Positions 36,634-49,078 of a stretch of 64,000 nucleotides of DNA are shown here, piece by piece (within the stretch, counting starts at the first letter, position 1; each line of letters opens with the position of its first letter). The position numbers were made by a program, and so were the translations under genes. The notes beneath the pieces were generated by a model that was not told the DNA's origin, made no database searches, and saw only the letters and a list, made by a program, of their open reading frames with translations. Origin of the DNA: Gigaspora margarita (taxonomy: Eukaryota; Glomeromycota; Glomeromycetes; Diversisporales; Gigasporaceae); contig WTPW01000490.1 in assembly GCA_009809945.1 (NCBI GenBank), positions 160,375 to 224,374 on the forward strand, written 5' to 3'.

Positions 36634-36849
36634 TGTCACAAATGATCATGAAATCAGATGATGGTGAAATTTTGGGTCTTAAATTGAAAATAAAGCCCTA
36701 CTAAAATCCACCTATACTCTTTTATTAATAACCCTAACCTTAAATCCTAACTCAATCATAAAAAAAAGAGGACAAAAAAGGCCCTAAAAATTTTTAAAAA
36801 TCGTACATAAAATATATCCAAATTTCACCATCATCCGATTTCATTGCCA
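36634..36849. mobile_element. MITE-like element, family C, copy 1
   Basis: Ends contain GATCATGAAATCAGATGATG and the complement of CATCATCCGATTTCATTGCC. The interior carries CCCTAACCTTAAATCC and AAGGCCCTAAAAA. The same order occurs at 42767-42993, and reversed at 52566-52793. Confidence 0.75.
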
Positions 36850-37829
36850 GAAATTCATAGTACAAAATATAAAGTAACTCTATAAAAAAAAATAGTTACT
36901 AGATCCAAGTTCTTTTGATTGAAATAAACACAGTCTATTTTTCAACAAATCTGATTATTTTATTAACCATAAATGGAGGTGTTTGAAAACAACCTTAGTC
37001 TATATATTTAATTCTTATAAAAACCAAAATATTTTTAAAAATAGTTTGTGCACTCAATATTTATTACATTTTTTAGTTATATACTATACAAAATACCTTA
37101 TACAAAATATCCTTCTGTCAAAAGATTCTACTGCACAAAATACCTATTACCAATGAGATATCTGTAGGTACTTTGTAAGTTTTTAATCAGAAATTTTGTA
37201 TTAGACCCAAATCTTTTGTTTAGTGCAGTATAGTAGATTAATAGACAATTAGACAATAATATTTTAATTAGACTCTATCTATTAATATCTCTGTTTTTAT
37301 ACTATATGTATATAAATAAAAATAAATTGTAATATGATATATATTTTATAAATTGTTATGTAACTGAGTAAGTTGACTTGATCAAGTAATTCAAATACTC
37401 TTTAGTTTAATTTATTAATTTTCATCCAGTAACTACAATAAAGTATTATAAAGTTAATTAAATATATGTATACTTAAAATCTATTTTATTTAAACACACT
37501 AGTATTTATTTATATATCTTAAATATTTTAAAAATCACATTATATCCAAGCATAGGTTTGTTATTCAAGAAAATCAAATTGTGGATTTGATATTACAAAT
37601 TATACCTTTATTTATTTTTATTTATACATTTTTATATAGACTTTCATATTAGATTATAAATTATGACCTAATCATAATTATGACAATACTAATTTTGAGT
37701 TACTCCTGCATTATCTAACTCTGAAAATTACTTTTATATAGTTGGATAAAATGCAAAAATAATTTATTTATTGTCATATATGATTATAAAATCAGATAAT
37801 AATTAATTAATAATCTGCCTTTCAACTGA
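36850..37829. other. Non-coding stretch
   Basis: A+T-rich, no gene or clear repeat identified. Confidence 0.4.
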
Positions 37830-38029
37830 AGAATGACGAAATGTAGTGTGCTTCCATCTAAATTTTTTTTCTTATTAAGTTAACAATATATGTCCACTAA
37901 TTGAAAGTTGTAGAGCTTGTCGAGACACATCTAATAGTAGTTAAATCATCCAAATCAGCCCAGTGGATGGTGAGATATCATCAAAAAATGATTGATTATC
38001 TATATAAAATCTTGTGATAGAGTTTACAT

Positions 38030-38446
38030 ATAAAAATTACTATAGGCGAAATGTGGCATGCTTCTATCTAAAAGTTTTTTTCTTACTAAGTTAACGATAC
38101 ATGCCCACTAATTAAAAGTTGTAGAGCTCATTGAGACGCATCTAATAGTAGTTAGATCATCCAAATTGGCTTAGTGAATAGAGAAATATCATCGAAAAAT
38201 GACTGGCTGACTATATAAAATCTTTATATGAACAATGTTTGTTTATATAGAGATTTTTTATAGTCAGAAAATCATTTTTTGATGATATCTCACAATCTGC
38301 TGGCCAATTTGGATGATCTAATCACTATTAGATACATCTTAATGAGCTCTACAACTTTCATTTAGTGGACATATATTGTTAACTTAGTAAGAAAAAATTT
38401 TTTAGATAGAAGCATGCCACATTTCACCTATAGTAAATTTTATATA
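38030..38446. mobile_element. Family D inverted-repeat element, inner copy
   Basis: Left arm TACTATAGGCGAAATGTGGC (from about 38038), right arm the complement ending CACCTATAGTAAATTTTATA. The arms pair over about 180 bases around a centre near 38235. Confidence 0.75.
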
Positions 38447-38447
38447 T

Positions 38448-38812
38448 AAGGCCATGCAAAGTTAATTTTTTATTTTGCATAACCTGCCAACATAATTTTT
38501 CCAAAAAAATTTTTTTTAAATTCCTATTGTGCCAATAATTCCATTTTTGCCATTTAATTTTTTCTTTGGTATCACCAATGATGACCTTGATTTTCTGTAA
38601 TTACCCGATAGGCCCGATAAAAAAAAAGACAAAATTTTCTGATTCCATATTATGCAAGCTGAAGAATCAACTTTGAGTTATCTTAGATATGAATATAGAT
38701 TAATTTAGGCCATATAAAGTTTTTTTTTTAAAAAAAAAAAAATCTGACCCGCCGACTGAAATTTTGAAATACCAGATTATGCAAAATGAAAAATTATCTT
38801 TGCGTGGCCTAA
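38448..38812. mobile_element. MITE-like element, family E
   Basis: Ends AAGGCCATGCAAAGTTAATT and the complement of AATTATCTTTGCGTGGCCT; the symmetry covers about 35 bases. Open frame 38764-38958 crosses its right end and is not a gene. Confidence 0.7.
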
Positions 38813-38995
38813 TCTCTGTCACAGGAATTTATATAGTTGGTCAATTGTTTTTCAATGATATTGCCATCTACTGGGCCAATTTGGATGATCTAACCACTAT
38901 TAGATGTGTCTTGACGAGCTCTACAGCTTCAATTATTGGACATATATCATTAACTTAATAAGGAAAAAAATTTAGATAGAAGCACGCCATATTTC

Positions 38996-39344
38996 ATCAC
39001 TCTCTAGTTGACAGGTGGATTATCAATTAAATCTATATAATTCTTGATTTATTGCACATAATCATATGATATACACAATATCCTAAAAATTCCAAATTTA
39101 TAAGATACTATTAGCATACTATATAATTTTGTAATTTGTATATATTGCAAAACCCTAGAGCTTTATATTCAACTATTTCTTTAGCTTTATTAAAATAAAG
39201 ATATTCAAAAAGCTTTTTATTGTACACAGTTTTTTTTATAAACCAAATATTAGAAATAAAGCTTCTGCATTGTTTTAAAAATAACCTTTTAAAAAAACTT
39301 TAAAAATTATCCTTTTTTAAAAAAAAATTGAACTTAAACTCTTG
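38996..39344. other. Non-coding stretch
   Basis: A+T-rich, nothing identified. Confidence 0.4.
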
Positions 39345-39722
39345 AGGATAGAGTGAATATTGATCATTTGTCATATGATCTCACATGCTAAAAAATTTTA
39401 TACAAAAATTGAAGATATGCTTTTGTAAAAGTTTTTAGGACTGCAACCAACTTTACTAAAATTTTGTTGTATATAGTTTAAACCCTTTTCTGTAATAATA
39501 AAAAATTGGACTATATATTATTTAAAAAATTTTACTTTAACATGTCATCAAATCTTCTTAGATTGATTAAATTTGCCTAGATAGCACAAAAATTACTAAT
39601 TCTAATTGGTCTGATTTTTAATATTTACAATTATAATTGGTCAAATCAATGTAGATCATATAATATTATATAATTTGCAATAAGATTACTATAAAAATGA
39701 TCTACATTCACTCTACCCTTAA
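39345..39722. mobile_element. MITE-like inverted-repeat element
   Basis: Ends AGGATAGAGTGAATATTGAT and the complement of ATGATCTACATTCACTCTAC. Poly(T)/poly(A) tracts on both sides extend the symmetry. Confidence 0.6.
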
Positions 39723-40230
39723 ATAAATTACACTTTTTTTTAAAAAAAATAAAAACAATTGAATTAAATATTAAAAAGAGAAAAAATCATTTTTTTAATA
39801 AAAAAATCAAACTTAAAAATAAAATTGCATTTTAAAAAAAACCTCTTTTTTTTAAAAAATGAAACTGCTATAAACAGGTCACAACTTATTTCATACAGCC
39901 TTGATTGCTTTATAGAAATGCAAATATCTTTACTATTTATATTAACAATTGCAGTAATTTGAAATTATCTCATTGTGAAAAAGTTGGTTGTAACTTTTTT
40001 CAGAGTTTGTTTATCTATATTGTAATATGGTGCAATAGCAATTGAGGTTCTAGCTTCAATAGTGTTGTTAACTATTTTTTCTCTTTGTATACTACTCTGT
40101 TAATATATTCTGGTATAATACTTTTAAGAGAGGAATTTATGGACTGCTGAATTCTAACATTTATAAGTTATATTGTTCTATAATAACATTAGATACAACA
40201 ATTTGAGTAAATTTTTGAAAGGTATTATGA
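39723..40230. other. Non-coding stretch
   Basis: A+T-rich with homopolymer runs near 39730-39860; no gene seen. Confidence 0.4.
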
Positions 40231-40450
40231 TTTTCAGTATAGTACGACATACCAGATCAGTATGGTATAGCTGCAATTTATCAAGCTGTACTATACTGAT
40301 CTACATTAATATCAAATTAGTACAATAGTATATTACGTATATTTAAAAATTGTACTATACTGATCTGCTATTATATTAAATAAATATATTAGAAGAACAG
40401 TATGGTATGATTTTTAAATATACATACCATACTATACAGATCTGGTAGCT
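40231..40450. repeat. Cluster of ATACTGATCTG motifs in both orientations
   Basis: CCAGATCAGTATGGTATA near 40250, TGTACTATACTGATCT near 40288 and 40352, and ATACTATACAGATCTGG near 40428. A similar cluster is at 61049-61105. Confidence 0.6.
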
Positions 40451-40732
40451 ATACAATTTTTACAATTATTTTTTTATTGTTATATATTTGTTTCCTTGAA
40501 TAATTTCACTAATAAGCAGACTAAATATCTTTAATATAAGTATAAGCTTTATACATGATATATTTTTCAAAGTTTTTATCGTACTAATTTTTTTTATTGT
40601 AGACATTAACATTCAATTTTGATCATATATCAAAAATAAATGAATCAATACTTGAACAATTTTTATTTATTCAATTTATTTATTAAATGCTAACAAAATT
40701 ATGCAAATAAAAGTATAATAAGGAACATTAAT
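40421..40732 (+). repeat. Dispersed repeat, copy 1 (inverted relative to 60769-61085)
   Basis: About 310 bp sharing, in order, CAGATCTGGTAGCTATACAA, TTTGTTTCCTTGAATAAT, TTATTGTAGACATTAACATT and GTATAATAAGGAACATT with the reverse complement of 60769-61085. Confidence 0.8.
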
Positions 40733-41434
40733 TTTGCTGCCTCTATTACTTATATATTTTACTAATTTCTATATATAAAGGAGAGCAGATATTATTGTAC
40801 ACTTAAAAGAAGCACATGCAAATATTTTAAAAAAGAATTGCATATTTATTTACAAAATTTAGCAAAACAAACTGCTATTTATTTTCAAGTTGGACGCACT
40901 GCATCTTCTATAGCTTGAAAAATGCATTTTGATGGCCTTGTTAGTAGCTTTTATTGTTGGGATAATTGTACTGCAGACTGAAATGTGTTTAATATTGCCA
41001 ACAATCATAGATAGTTTGTTTGTGAAAGGATTACACCCAAAGTAGCTTTAGCAAATTCGAAACATAACTTGCCACATACTTTAATAACCAACCAATGCTT
41101 CATTATGCCCAGTATTATAATGAATGGTCTTCTGGTAGACATTTCACTGTATATTGATTTTGCAATATATTACCATTATGTAAATTTCAATGACATTCTG
41201 CTTCGTGATATATCAAAAGTTGCTTTAATATTCATTTCCAGGTTTTAATTTAGCAACATTCAAATTAAAATCTCGGATATGATTAAATACAAACCTTTAG
41301 ACCTGAGTGATTTCTCTATTTGTTAAATTAAAATTTTTTAAATAATATTTAAGCTAGTCTAAATAAAATAAAATTAAAAAATAAAAACTTTTAAATTATT
41401 AATAAAAAATATAATTACACAATATCATATGAGC
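40733..41434. other. Stretch without a supported gene
   Basis: Longer words and a few CpGs occur, and a minus-strand reading near 41160-41230 looks weakly protein-like, but stops interrupt it. I do not call a gene. Confidence 0.35.
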
Positions 41435-41613
41435 AGAACCCCGAAATATACATAGATAGGTCAGGTTAATTATAGGGTTACTAAAAAAGGAAAGATCTGC
41501 AAAAAACCTTCAAAAATAAGCAAAAAATTACTATAAATAGAAAAGATCTGCATAAAAAACCTCAAAAATAAGCAAATTCATACCTAACCTATCTATGTAT
41601 ATTTCGGGGTCCT
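41435..41613. mobile_element. hAT-like MITE, family B, with perfect 8-bp duplication
   Basis: 179 bp, ends AGAACCCCGAAATATACATA and the complement of TATGTATATTTCGGGGTCCT. Exactly flanked by ATATGAGC on both sides (41427-41434, 41614-41621). The interior has paired AAAGATCTGC..CAAAAATAAGCAAA motifs. Confidence 0.85.
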
Positions 41614-41785
41614 ATATGAGCGCTGCTAAAAGAAAACCTGTTATTAGACTTAAAAGACTACTATTGGTCATTGCATACAATACCTAGGGTCTTATTCAAG
41701 AATTTAATTTGAAAATTGAACAGTACTTTGGGTAATTTATTTAAGGAATACAGTAATAAATTTAGTTATTACATTTCTGGGTATA

Positions 41786-41955
41786 AGTAATACAAATGGC
41801 CAAAAATTTTGCAATTAATTAGTTGTCAACTTTTCGATTAATCAATTTTTATTCGATTTTTGTTCGATTTTTATTCGATTTTAATATAAGTTGTCAAAAA
41901 TTTTTTAATCGATTAGTTGCAAATTTTCAATTTTGATTTGTATTACTGCCATGTG
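41786..41955. mobile_element. Possible small inverted-repeat element
   Basis: Left AAGTAATACAAATGGCCAAA and right GATTTGTATTACTGCC mirror each other, with TCGATTAATCAATTT and AATCGATTAGTTG inside. Confidence 0.45.
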
Positions 41956-41959
41956 TTAT

Positions 41960-42434
41960 TTAGAAATTACCAGATAGGTGGTAAATATATATTCTAAAAA
42001 AAAATAAAAAAAAAAAGTAAAAATTCAAAAAAAGCAGGCTAAAAAAAAAGAGAAAGACAAATTAAAAAAAATTAACTTAGAAAAAAAAAAATCAGCATCG
42101 ATTTTTAATTTACTTGATCAGCTTGGGTCAAGGTTATCATTTAATCTGATCAATCTTCGTAGTTGATTTAAATAAGATGTATATGATGGAATTAATTAAA
42201 TCTCAGGAAGGGTAATTTTATTATGATAATATTAATAAAGATTACACTAATCAATATAATGATAAAAGAATAAAGAATAAAATAAAATTAAACTAAGAAT
42301 CTGATTATTATAAAACTATCTAATCAAGTCATTCTAATCTAAATCATATTCTGAGACAAGTCTAATTAACTCCTAGTAGTGCAAAAGATCAGGCTTTGAA
42401 TACTTTCTGAGTTATTAAAAACCACTGCGCTATC
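41960..42434. other. Non-coding stretch
   Basis: Includes a purine-rich low-complexity run (41996-42092). No gene seen. Confidence 0.4.
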
Positions 42435-42766
42435 TTTAAATAACATTATTTACAACCTTATTATTTACTCACAATTCGCTCTAAATATTGCTCGCAATTT
42501 TGTTCCCAAAACTGCTCACAATTTTGTTTACAATATGCTTACAATATTGCATGCCAATATTTACTTACAATTCCCAAAACCAGGGGCCAACAATAACCGG
42601 TTCATACAACAAACAATAATTGGGTGCAAATCTGTACTTCCAAGCCTCTGCCACAACTTAGAGCATTGTAATTTCAGATGGCTTGGATCACTGGAGTCTT
42701 CTGGTATTACCAATTTGCTTTCAAGTCACAGGTTAAATTTTTAACTGTAATACTAGCTTAAATAAT

Positions 42767-42993
42767 TGTCACAGATGTCATAAAATTGGATAATGGTTAA
42801 ATTGAGGGTCTCAATTTGAAAATATAAGCCTTACTAAAATCCATTTATACTCTCTTATTAATAACTCTAACCCTAAAATCCTAACTCAACTATAAAAAAA
42901 AGCAGACAAAAAAAGGCCCTAAAAAATTTTAAAAATCATACACAAAATAGATCCAAATTTCACTATTATCTGATTTCATGATCATTTGTGACA
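42767..42993. mobile_element. MITE-like element, family C, copy 2
   Basis: Same motif order as 36634-36849, with ends TGTCACAGATGTCATAAAAT and the complement of TTTCATGATCATTTGTGACA. Confidence 0.72.
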
Positions 42994-43129
42994 ATAATTA
43001 TTAAAATCTAGTCTGCTGAATCTGGTTCGTTATAACCCTTCCAGTATAAACAGGTTCAGTATATCCAGAGTCGACTATATATGGTCATGATGCCATATTA
43101 CCAGTAGAGTGTTATACCTATGTACCCAA

Positions 43130-43530
43130 ATGAACTAACCTCTGAAGCTAAGTTGCAAGATTTTCTTTGCAAGAAGGTTGAATCAATTCTAGAGAGCCTT
43201 AAAAATACCTAAAATCAAGCCCAAGAAAATGTTAAAAAGGCTCAAACAAACAAAAGGCTTATTATGATCAAAAAAGGATTGAAACTTATCAAATTTGGTG
43301 ATAAGGTTATGCTACATGAGACTTCTTTGGATACATCATACAGCAGTAAACTTGCACCATTCTTGGACTATACTATATATATAAAGATATAGTAATAAAT
43401 TTATAAACTAAGAACTATAAGAGCCACTTCAAATAATAAGCCACAAAAAGTGAAAGGGTTCTTAAGAAGCGAATTATGGAAACAGGTTGAAATGATATAT
43501 TAAAGCTCCTACAAATGTGGGATCTGATTC
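43130..43530 (+). pseudogene. Ty3/Gypsy integrase C-terminal remnant
   Basis: Reads NELTSEAKLQDFLCKKVESI, then NVKKAQTNQKAYYDQKR across one frameshift, then GDKVMLHETSLDTSYSSKLA and a decayed tail near LKKRIMETG. In Gypsy polyproteins the usual pattern is KAQ..QK.YYD.....F..GD.VLL......SGKL.P...GPY. Several stops. A nearby LTR-like sequence (44345-45264) may be its 3' LTR. Confidence 0.65.
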
Positions 43531-43673
43531 TTATAAATATTCTGATAATTAATATTATAGATGTTATTGTTAAAAAAAAATAAAAAATAATTAATTAAAT
43601 ATATAAATTTTTTATGCCAACAAAATTAAAAATTAATGCCAAGTTCCTGGATTGCATTGTGAAGCTGCAGTAA

Positions 43674-44272
43674 ATGATAAAAGGAACAGAGATAGCTGAG
43701 ATTCGGGTGACTGCTACTAAAACTTCTTTTATTAATAATCAGGAAAAACCTATTAACTTTAGTTTATTAGAAGGGAGTACCACTAACCCTTCTACTCAGG
43801 CCATAGAATCCTACTTGAGTGATTTACAACGAATAGATATTTCTACTCAACTCTCAGACCTTGCTCCTGAAGGATCATTGGCTGAAAAACTTGACGATGT
43901 ATGTGAAAAATTCTTTCTGGTGAGTGTAATCAAGTAGACCTCCTTCAGCAGTATTATTATCTAGATGAATGTCTTGTAAAAATTGCAAGGAGTTTAGAAG
44001 GGACTAGTTAGAGTATAATAGCTCATAACAAACTCCAAAATAGAATTGGAGGCAATAAGAGGAAAGAAGTTTGGAGAGTCACTCTTAGAGCTTACCAGCT
44101 ATATGATGTATGACGATCCTATAACCTCCTTGAAAATAAATATATTACAGCCCATGCTCTTTACCAGATGAATAAAAAAAATTTCCAATTGTTATTAGAT
44201 GAGGCTTGGAAGGTTAAAGCTCAAGAACTTTCTGAATTTTTTAATGAGTTCTTCGCAGGAGCTCAGGAATAA
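43674..44272 (+). pseudogene. Decayed coding block, family not recognised
   Basis: An open frame of 87 codons (43674-43937) continues after a break as VDLLQQYYYLDECLVKIARS, NKLQNRIGGNKRKEVWRVTL and NKYITAHALYQMNKKNFQLL, ending near 44272, with stops between. The composition is clearly protein-like. It may belong to the retroelement around it or to a captured gene; I cannot name it. Confidence 0.5.
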
Positions 44273-44344
44273 GGAGGAGAATATGTCACAGGTGTGATAT
44301 AAAATACAGGCTTATAGATTTAATTATTTATCCCATGGGTACTA

Positions 44345-45264
44345 TGTAACAACCTGTGCTTTTTTTTCTAAGTTATTCAAACAGTCTAAATGAAAATCAT
44401 GTGATATATGATTTTCATATAGACCGGTGTGATTAACATTAAGTTCAATCTTTAAAAATTTTTGTTTACAGTAAATCCTAATTAAAAGTTAAAAGATTGT
44501 GAACTAAGTTTACAATTATATAATCAACTAGACTTAGTATTTCTTTATGGTTTTAAAATAGTCATGTTTACTAGGTCATAGGTTTTAAATTGTGTTTTAA
44601 GGTCCAGTGGGTTTTAAAATTGTCATAGAGGAAGACAAATAATTATAATAGGTTCAAAGAGTTTTAAAATTGTTATAGACAGACTAAAGATTTTATTAGA
44701 TTCAAAGGTTTTAAAATTGTTGTAAGCAGATAAAGGACTTTACTAGATACTAAAGGTTTTAAAATTGTTATAGGCAGATGAAGAATTTTAATGTACTTTA
44801 TTAATTTTTTATTCAATAAAAGAAATTTTATTTAAATATTTAAATATTAATTAATTTTTTTATTTTTATATTATTATTACATTTTTAATATTCTAAAAGG
44901 TTAAAATTGAGTAATGTTTAAAAATATCATATAAGAGTAGTTTTGAATATGGCAAAGGTTCCAAAAAATAATAGGAGAGCTTGAGCTTGAAGAATTAAAT
45001 CCTTAAATTTGTTTTTATACTTGATAGCTTTATGAAACTGGTCAAGGCACAGTCTTTTAATACACTTGTTATTGTAGTATTCTTCACACAAGAGATTCTC
45101 TGCAATTTGAAAATTTCTTCAGTTATTTTGATGTTACTGTTTCTTGCATTCGATTTATATTTTATTTTTTTTAAATAAAAAAATAAATAGATCAATTATT
45201 GAAATAAAGTTTAAATTGCTACAGAGCTAAAGTTTATTGAATGACATGCTGCAGGGTTGTTACA
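44345..45264 (+). repeat. LTR-like sequence of 920 bp
   Basis: Starts TGTAACAACC and ends GGTTGTTACA, the TG..CA inverted ends of an LTR. The interior has a tandem repeat of GGTTTTAAAATTGTTATAG-type units (about 44580-44790). A purine-rich AAGGAGGAGAA lies upstream (44271-44281). I see no matching 5-bp duplication, so a 3' LTR of the upstream element is as likely as a solo LTR. Confidence 0.6.
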
Positions 45265-45295
45265 TGGTACCTATAGGACAAATATTAGTAAAAAT

Positions 45296-45371
45296 GGTGC
45301 ATTCCACAGATTAATAGTAATCATGTGGCCTTCAGCACATGGTTTTACTATTAATTTGTGGAATACACTGC
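45296..45371. mobile_element. Small hairpin element
   Basis: Arms GTGCATTCCACAGATTAATA and the complement of TATTAATTTGTGGAATACAC around a short loop (about 45333-45337). Confidence 0.6.
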
Positions 45372-45600
45372 ATTTACAGATATCCATGAAATAACAAGTA
45401 TTTATTTATTTGTTTATTTATTGTTATTAATTTATTATTTGTTTATTTCTTTAAATGATAATTATACGATGACATGTGAGCAATATTGTGAGTAAATTGC
45501 AAACAATATGGTGAGCAAAATTGAGAGTGAAATTGTGAAAAATACTGAAGGAATTGAGGGGAACTAAACAATGTAGTACAGTAGTTCTATTAAATTAAAA

Positions 45601-46229
45601 TATATATAAAGCTAGCATTTTTGCTTTAATAAAAGTTTCTTTCAGACTTCGATATCTTTAAATAGTTTTGAGTAAGAACTGGTTTCTCTTTGTGTTATAA
45701 AGTTTACTTACAATATAGTATTTAATATCTTTGTTACCTATCTGATATAATATAATTTATTTTTTTTGTCTTTGTTATATTTCAATAATCATCTTTAAGA
45801 AATTTGTTATCCTTACAAATTATTGTAGTTATCCAAATATCACTAATTTCTTTTGGTCCATCATTTTATTCCCTTAAACTTGTTTATTATCATTTTTGCA
45901 TCATCTACTCTTAAATAAAGTACCCTTTTCACATCAAAATTAAACTGATCACCTACCTTCCATTTTAATCTAAGTAATTGAAAATTGTGATCCCAATCTA
46001 GCTATTTTGTGATATCATATTACTTGCCCATCTCTGTGAACAATATATTTAACCCACAAGCTTACTATTAGAGCTAAATCAGATAGTACTAAACAATTGT
46101 TCTCCTGAATAATATCAATAGTAGTAATATTAATTAAATGTATATATATTGTAAAAATATATTTCTTTTATAAAAATGTTATAAATATGCAAACCAAACT
46201 TAGGAAAAATATTACCTTTAATAAAAATA
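45601..46229. other. Stretch without a supported gene
   Basis: A+T-rich, just before the first coding block of the transposon relic; no feature recognised. Confidence 0.4.
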
Positions 46230-47737
46230 ATGGAGACATTCTCTGAAGAAGAAGTTGAAATCAATACTGAACAAGTAGTAGATATTATTGTTGTTTTATA
46301 TAGAGATGTACCTTATATAAGATAAACTATGTATTTAATTAAGCAAATTTTAGCATATATTTGAATTATTATTTCACAAAAGGTGCATCTCAAGTTTATA
46401 TAATATGTGAATTAAATATTTAATATTTAATTTATTAATTTTAGTTAGATTTTGATAATGCTATAAGCTTTGAAGAAAATGAAGAAATTAAAAAAGAAAC
46501 TGTTGCATATTTTACTGCTTGTTTAGTTTGTTAATGCTAATAATATATATTATTCTACAGTTTCAGTTGAATATCCTTCAACAAGTTCACAAAATGACAA
46601 AGTGCCATCTGGTTTTGCTACAGTTTTTAATGTTCTTAATATTGAAGATTATATTAACAATAATGAACAAGATCTAAATCAAGAACAAGAACTAACTCAA
46701 GAGCAAATTCAAAGAAAAAGGCAAATACAGGAAGAGCTAAGAAAAAAGGCATATGCAGTATTTCAATATGTAAGTTATTTATCTTTGATATTCTTATAAC
46801 AAACTTTATAAATTATTTTAAGGTAAGTATAGGTATTATAGTATACACATAGTAAATTGTGATCCAGTGATTAGAATCAGGTAGTTTTACTATGGTGGAG
46901 ATCACTTAAAGCCAACAAATTTTATATATAGGCTCCAATTTTTAGCTGCAGTGTAACATGATGTCCAATAAAAATGCAGAAAAACTTAATATAAATTTAA
47001 TTTTATTAATAAATTTTAAATTTTGTTAATAAATTTAAATTTTGTTATGTTTTTTTATATATAAATGCCAAATTTTTAAACTATATATAATTTTAAATTG
47101 ATATAAACTTCTTAAAATAAAAGATACTAAAGATTTTTTTTGTGGATTTAATAATTTAATTAAAAAGCTATTAANTATACAAAAACTTTTTTTTNNNTTN
47201 NTTTATTTTAAAAAAATTATAAAAATTTAAAAAATTTTATAGTTAAAAGTTGATAGCTTTTCATAATTTGCACTATACAAAAGTTACCTGTACTATAATA
47301 CCTATACTTATCTTATATTAAAATTTTTATATATGCTTTAACATTAAGATTAAGTATAGATAATACAATACTATACTATACTTAATGATTTAAATTAAAT
47401 AAATGTATATATAAGATTGGTTAGAAAATATATAATATTTTTTGATTAGATATATATTAACATATATAATATATATTTCTGTATTTATATTCAATATAGT
47501 CTAGGCTCTGGTGGTTAAACCAAAGTTAAATGTCCTTTTTTGATAATATAACTGTAACCAATAATCAGAAAAAGTGTCATGGTGTTACAATTTGTCTCCA
47601 TATTGATGATCAAATTAAATTAGCAAAATATTGCAATGTTGATTTTGATTCTGAGGTTTTTAAAACGGTTAAGAGTGGATTATCAAATAGATCAATTTAT
47701 ACAAATACACTTGTGTATGTATTATTTTAAATGAATA

Positions 47738-48165
47738 CATTATTTTACTGATACTTATTCTGTAGTTACAATACTTCACCAACTATTAATTCACAGATAT
47801 TTAAATCACAAATAATTATTTCACTAATATATCTATTTTACTGACATACTATTTTACCAATACTTAATTTACTAATACTTAATTTACAAACAAGCTTTAT
47901 TCACTACAAATTGGTCCAATTATATTATATTGAAACTAATACAAACCTAAGTGTTTAATTATATAATTGGATTTCTTGTACTTCAAATAATTTGAATTAA
48001 GCTTTTTAGTATTAATTGTCAAAAAATTAAGTATTAGTAAAATAAATATATTGGTAAATTAATTGTTAGTAATTTAAATATCTGTAAAATAAACTTGTTG
48101 GCAAAGTAATTGTTTGAGAAGTCTTGTATCTACAAAAAAAGCATCAGTGAAATAAATAAAACAGT
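47738..48165. mobile_element. Probable family A-type foldback element
   Basis: Long imperfect inverted arms: TATTTTACTGATACTTATTC near 47743 against the complement of AAAAAAGCATCAGTGAAATA near 48136. Motifs TTCACAGATATTTAAAT and ATTTAAATATCTGTAAAAT mirror each other. It shares the ACTGACA/ACTAATA style of 33561-34062 but is more diverged. Confidence 0.55.
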
Positions 48166-49078
48166 TTTAAAAAATAGAATATAACTATTTGATTATTATA
48201 TTATTTAAGATTTTATCTTGCTATAATTAAAAAGACATGTCCAAAAACTTTACCTAATAGTTCATTATATACTGGTTTGCCAGTTTTATGAAAAATTAAA
48301 GAAAATACTTTAACACAATATAGAGCTAATTCAAATCAAAGCAATAGTCAAACTTCATTAATATTACAATGCAAAGATAGTTACTTTATTGGATACAGTT
48401 TATGGTCTAATAAAGATAGCTATTATCAATTTGTTCCAGTACCTGAATTATATGATATTAGTTTAATTCAGCATCTTTTAGATGGAGAGTTATTTGATAG
48501 ATCCTTAATTAAAGACAAATGTTGTACAGTACTACCAAATACAATACACAAAAAGGTTTGCTGTAAGTATATTATAATTTTGTATAAAAAAACAGTATAC
48601 AGTAAAAATTTTCTAAATGCATACTCAATTTGGATTCAAATCTATATGTGATTTTATTGTTTTCTAAGCACATACTATTAATATTGGTTTCTGTAGATTA
48701 TATTTAGAAAATCTGTATATTAATATATTAATGCTATAAACTTATATTTTAATATATAATATATTAATTAATAAAATTTAAATTTTTTAAAGCTTTTCCG
48801 CATCTTGATAAATTTAATCACCTATATGAAGCACAATTGGAAAATATGGCATATTAAGTTAAATTTTATAGATTTATACCTATTAATTTAATAGAGTGTC
48901 CTTTTGTAGTATTACTTTGTATTCGAGAATATACACATTCACTACCACTACCAAATAATGTGCCAAAAGCTATTCAGGATTGACTTAAAACTTTAATTAA
49001 AACAGCTTCAATGGATTTAGAGCATGTACACCATGAAGATTAATATCAGATATTATTTTTATATGATTAAAATTAATG

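Larger units (their letters stand above)
37830..38995. mobile_element. Family D inverted-repeat element split by two nested elements
   Basis: Left arm 37830-38000 (TGCTTCCATCTAAA; GTAGAGCTTGTCGAGACACA) pairs with right arm 38830-38993 (TTTAGATAGAAGCACGCC). Between them lie a complete second copy of the same family (38030-38446) and an unrelated element (38448-38812). Confidence 0.6.
42435..45600. mobile_element. Possible large element bounded by inverted CTCACAATTTTG-type repeats
   Basis: Left side (about 42460-42560) repeats GCTCACAATTTTGTTTACAA-like motifs; right side (about 45475-45560) carries the complements (TGAGCAATATTGTGAGTAAA). Inside are integrase remains, an unknown coding block, an LTR-like sequence and a family C MITE. 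The right boundary is vague. Confidence 0.35.

Noticed and set aside
40900..41280. Minus-strand kinase-like fragment (a reading similar to NLHNGNIL)
   Set aside because: Only one short motif matches, with stops around it; likely chance.
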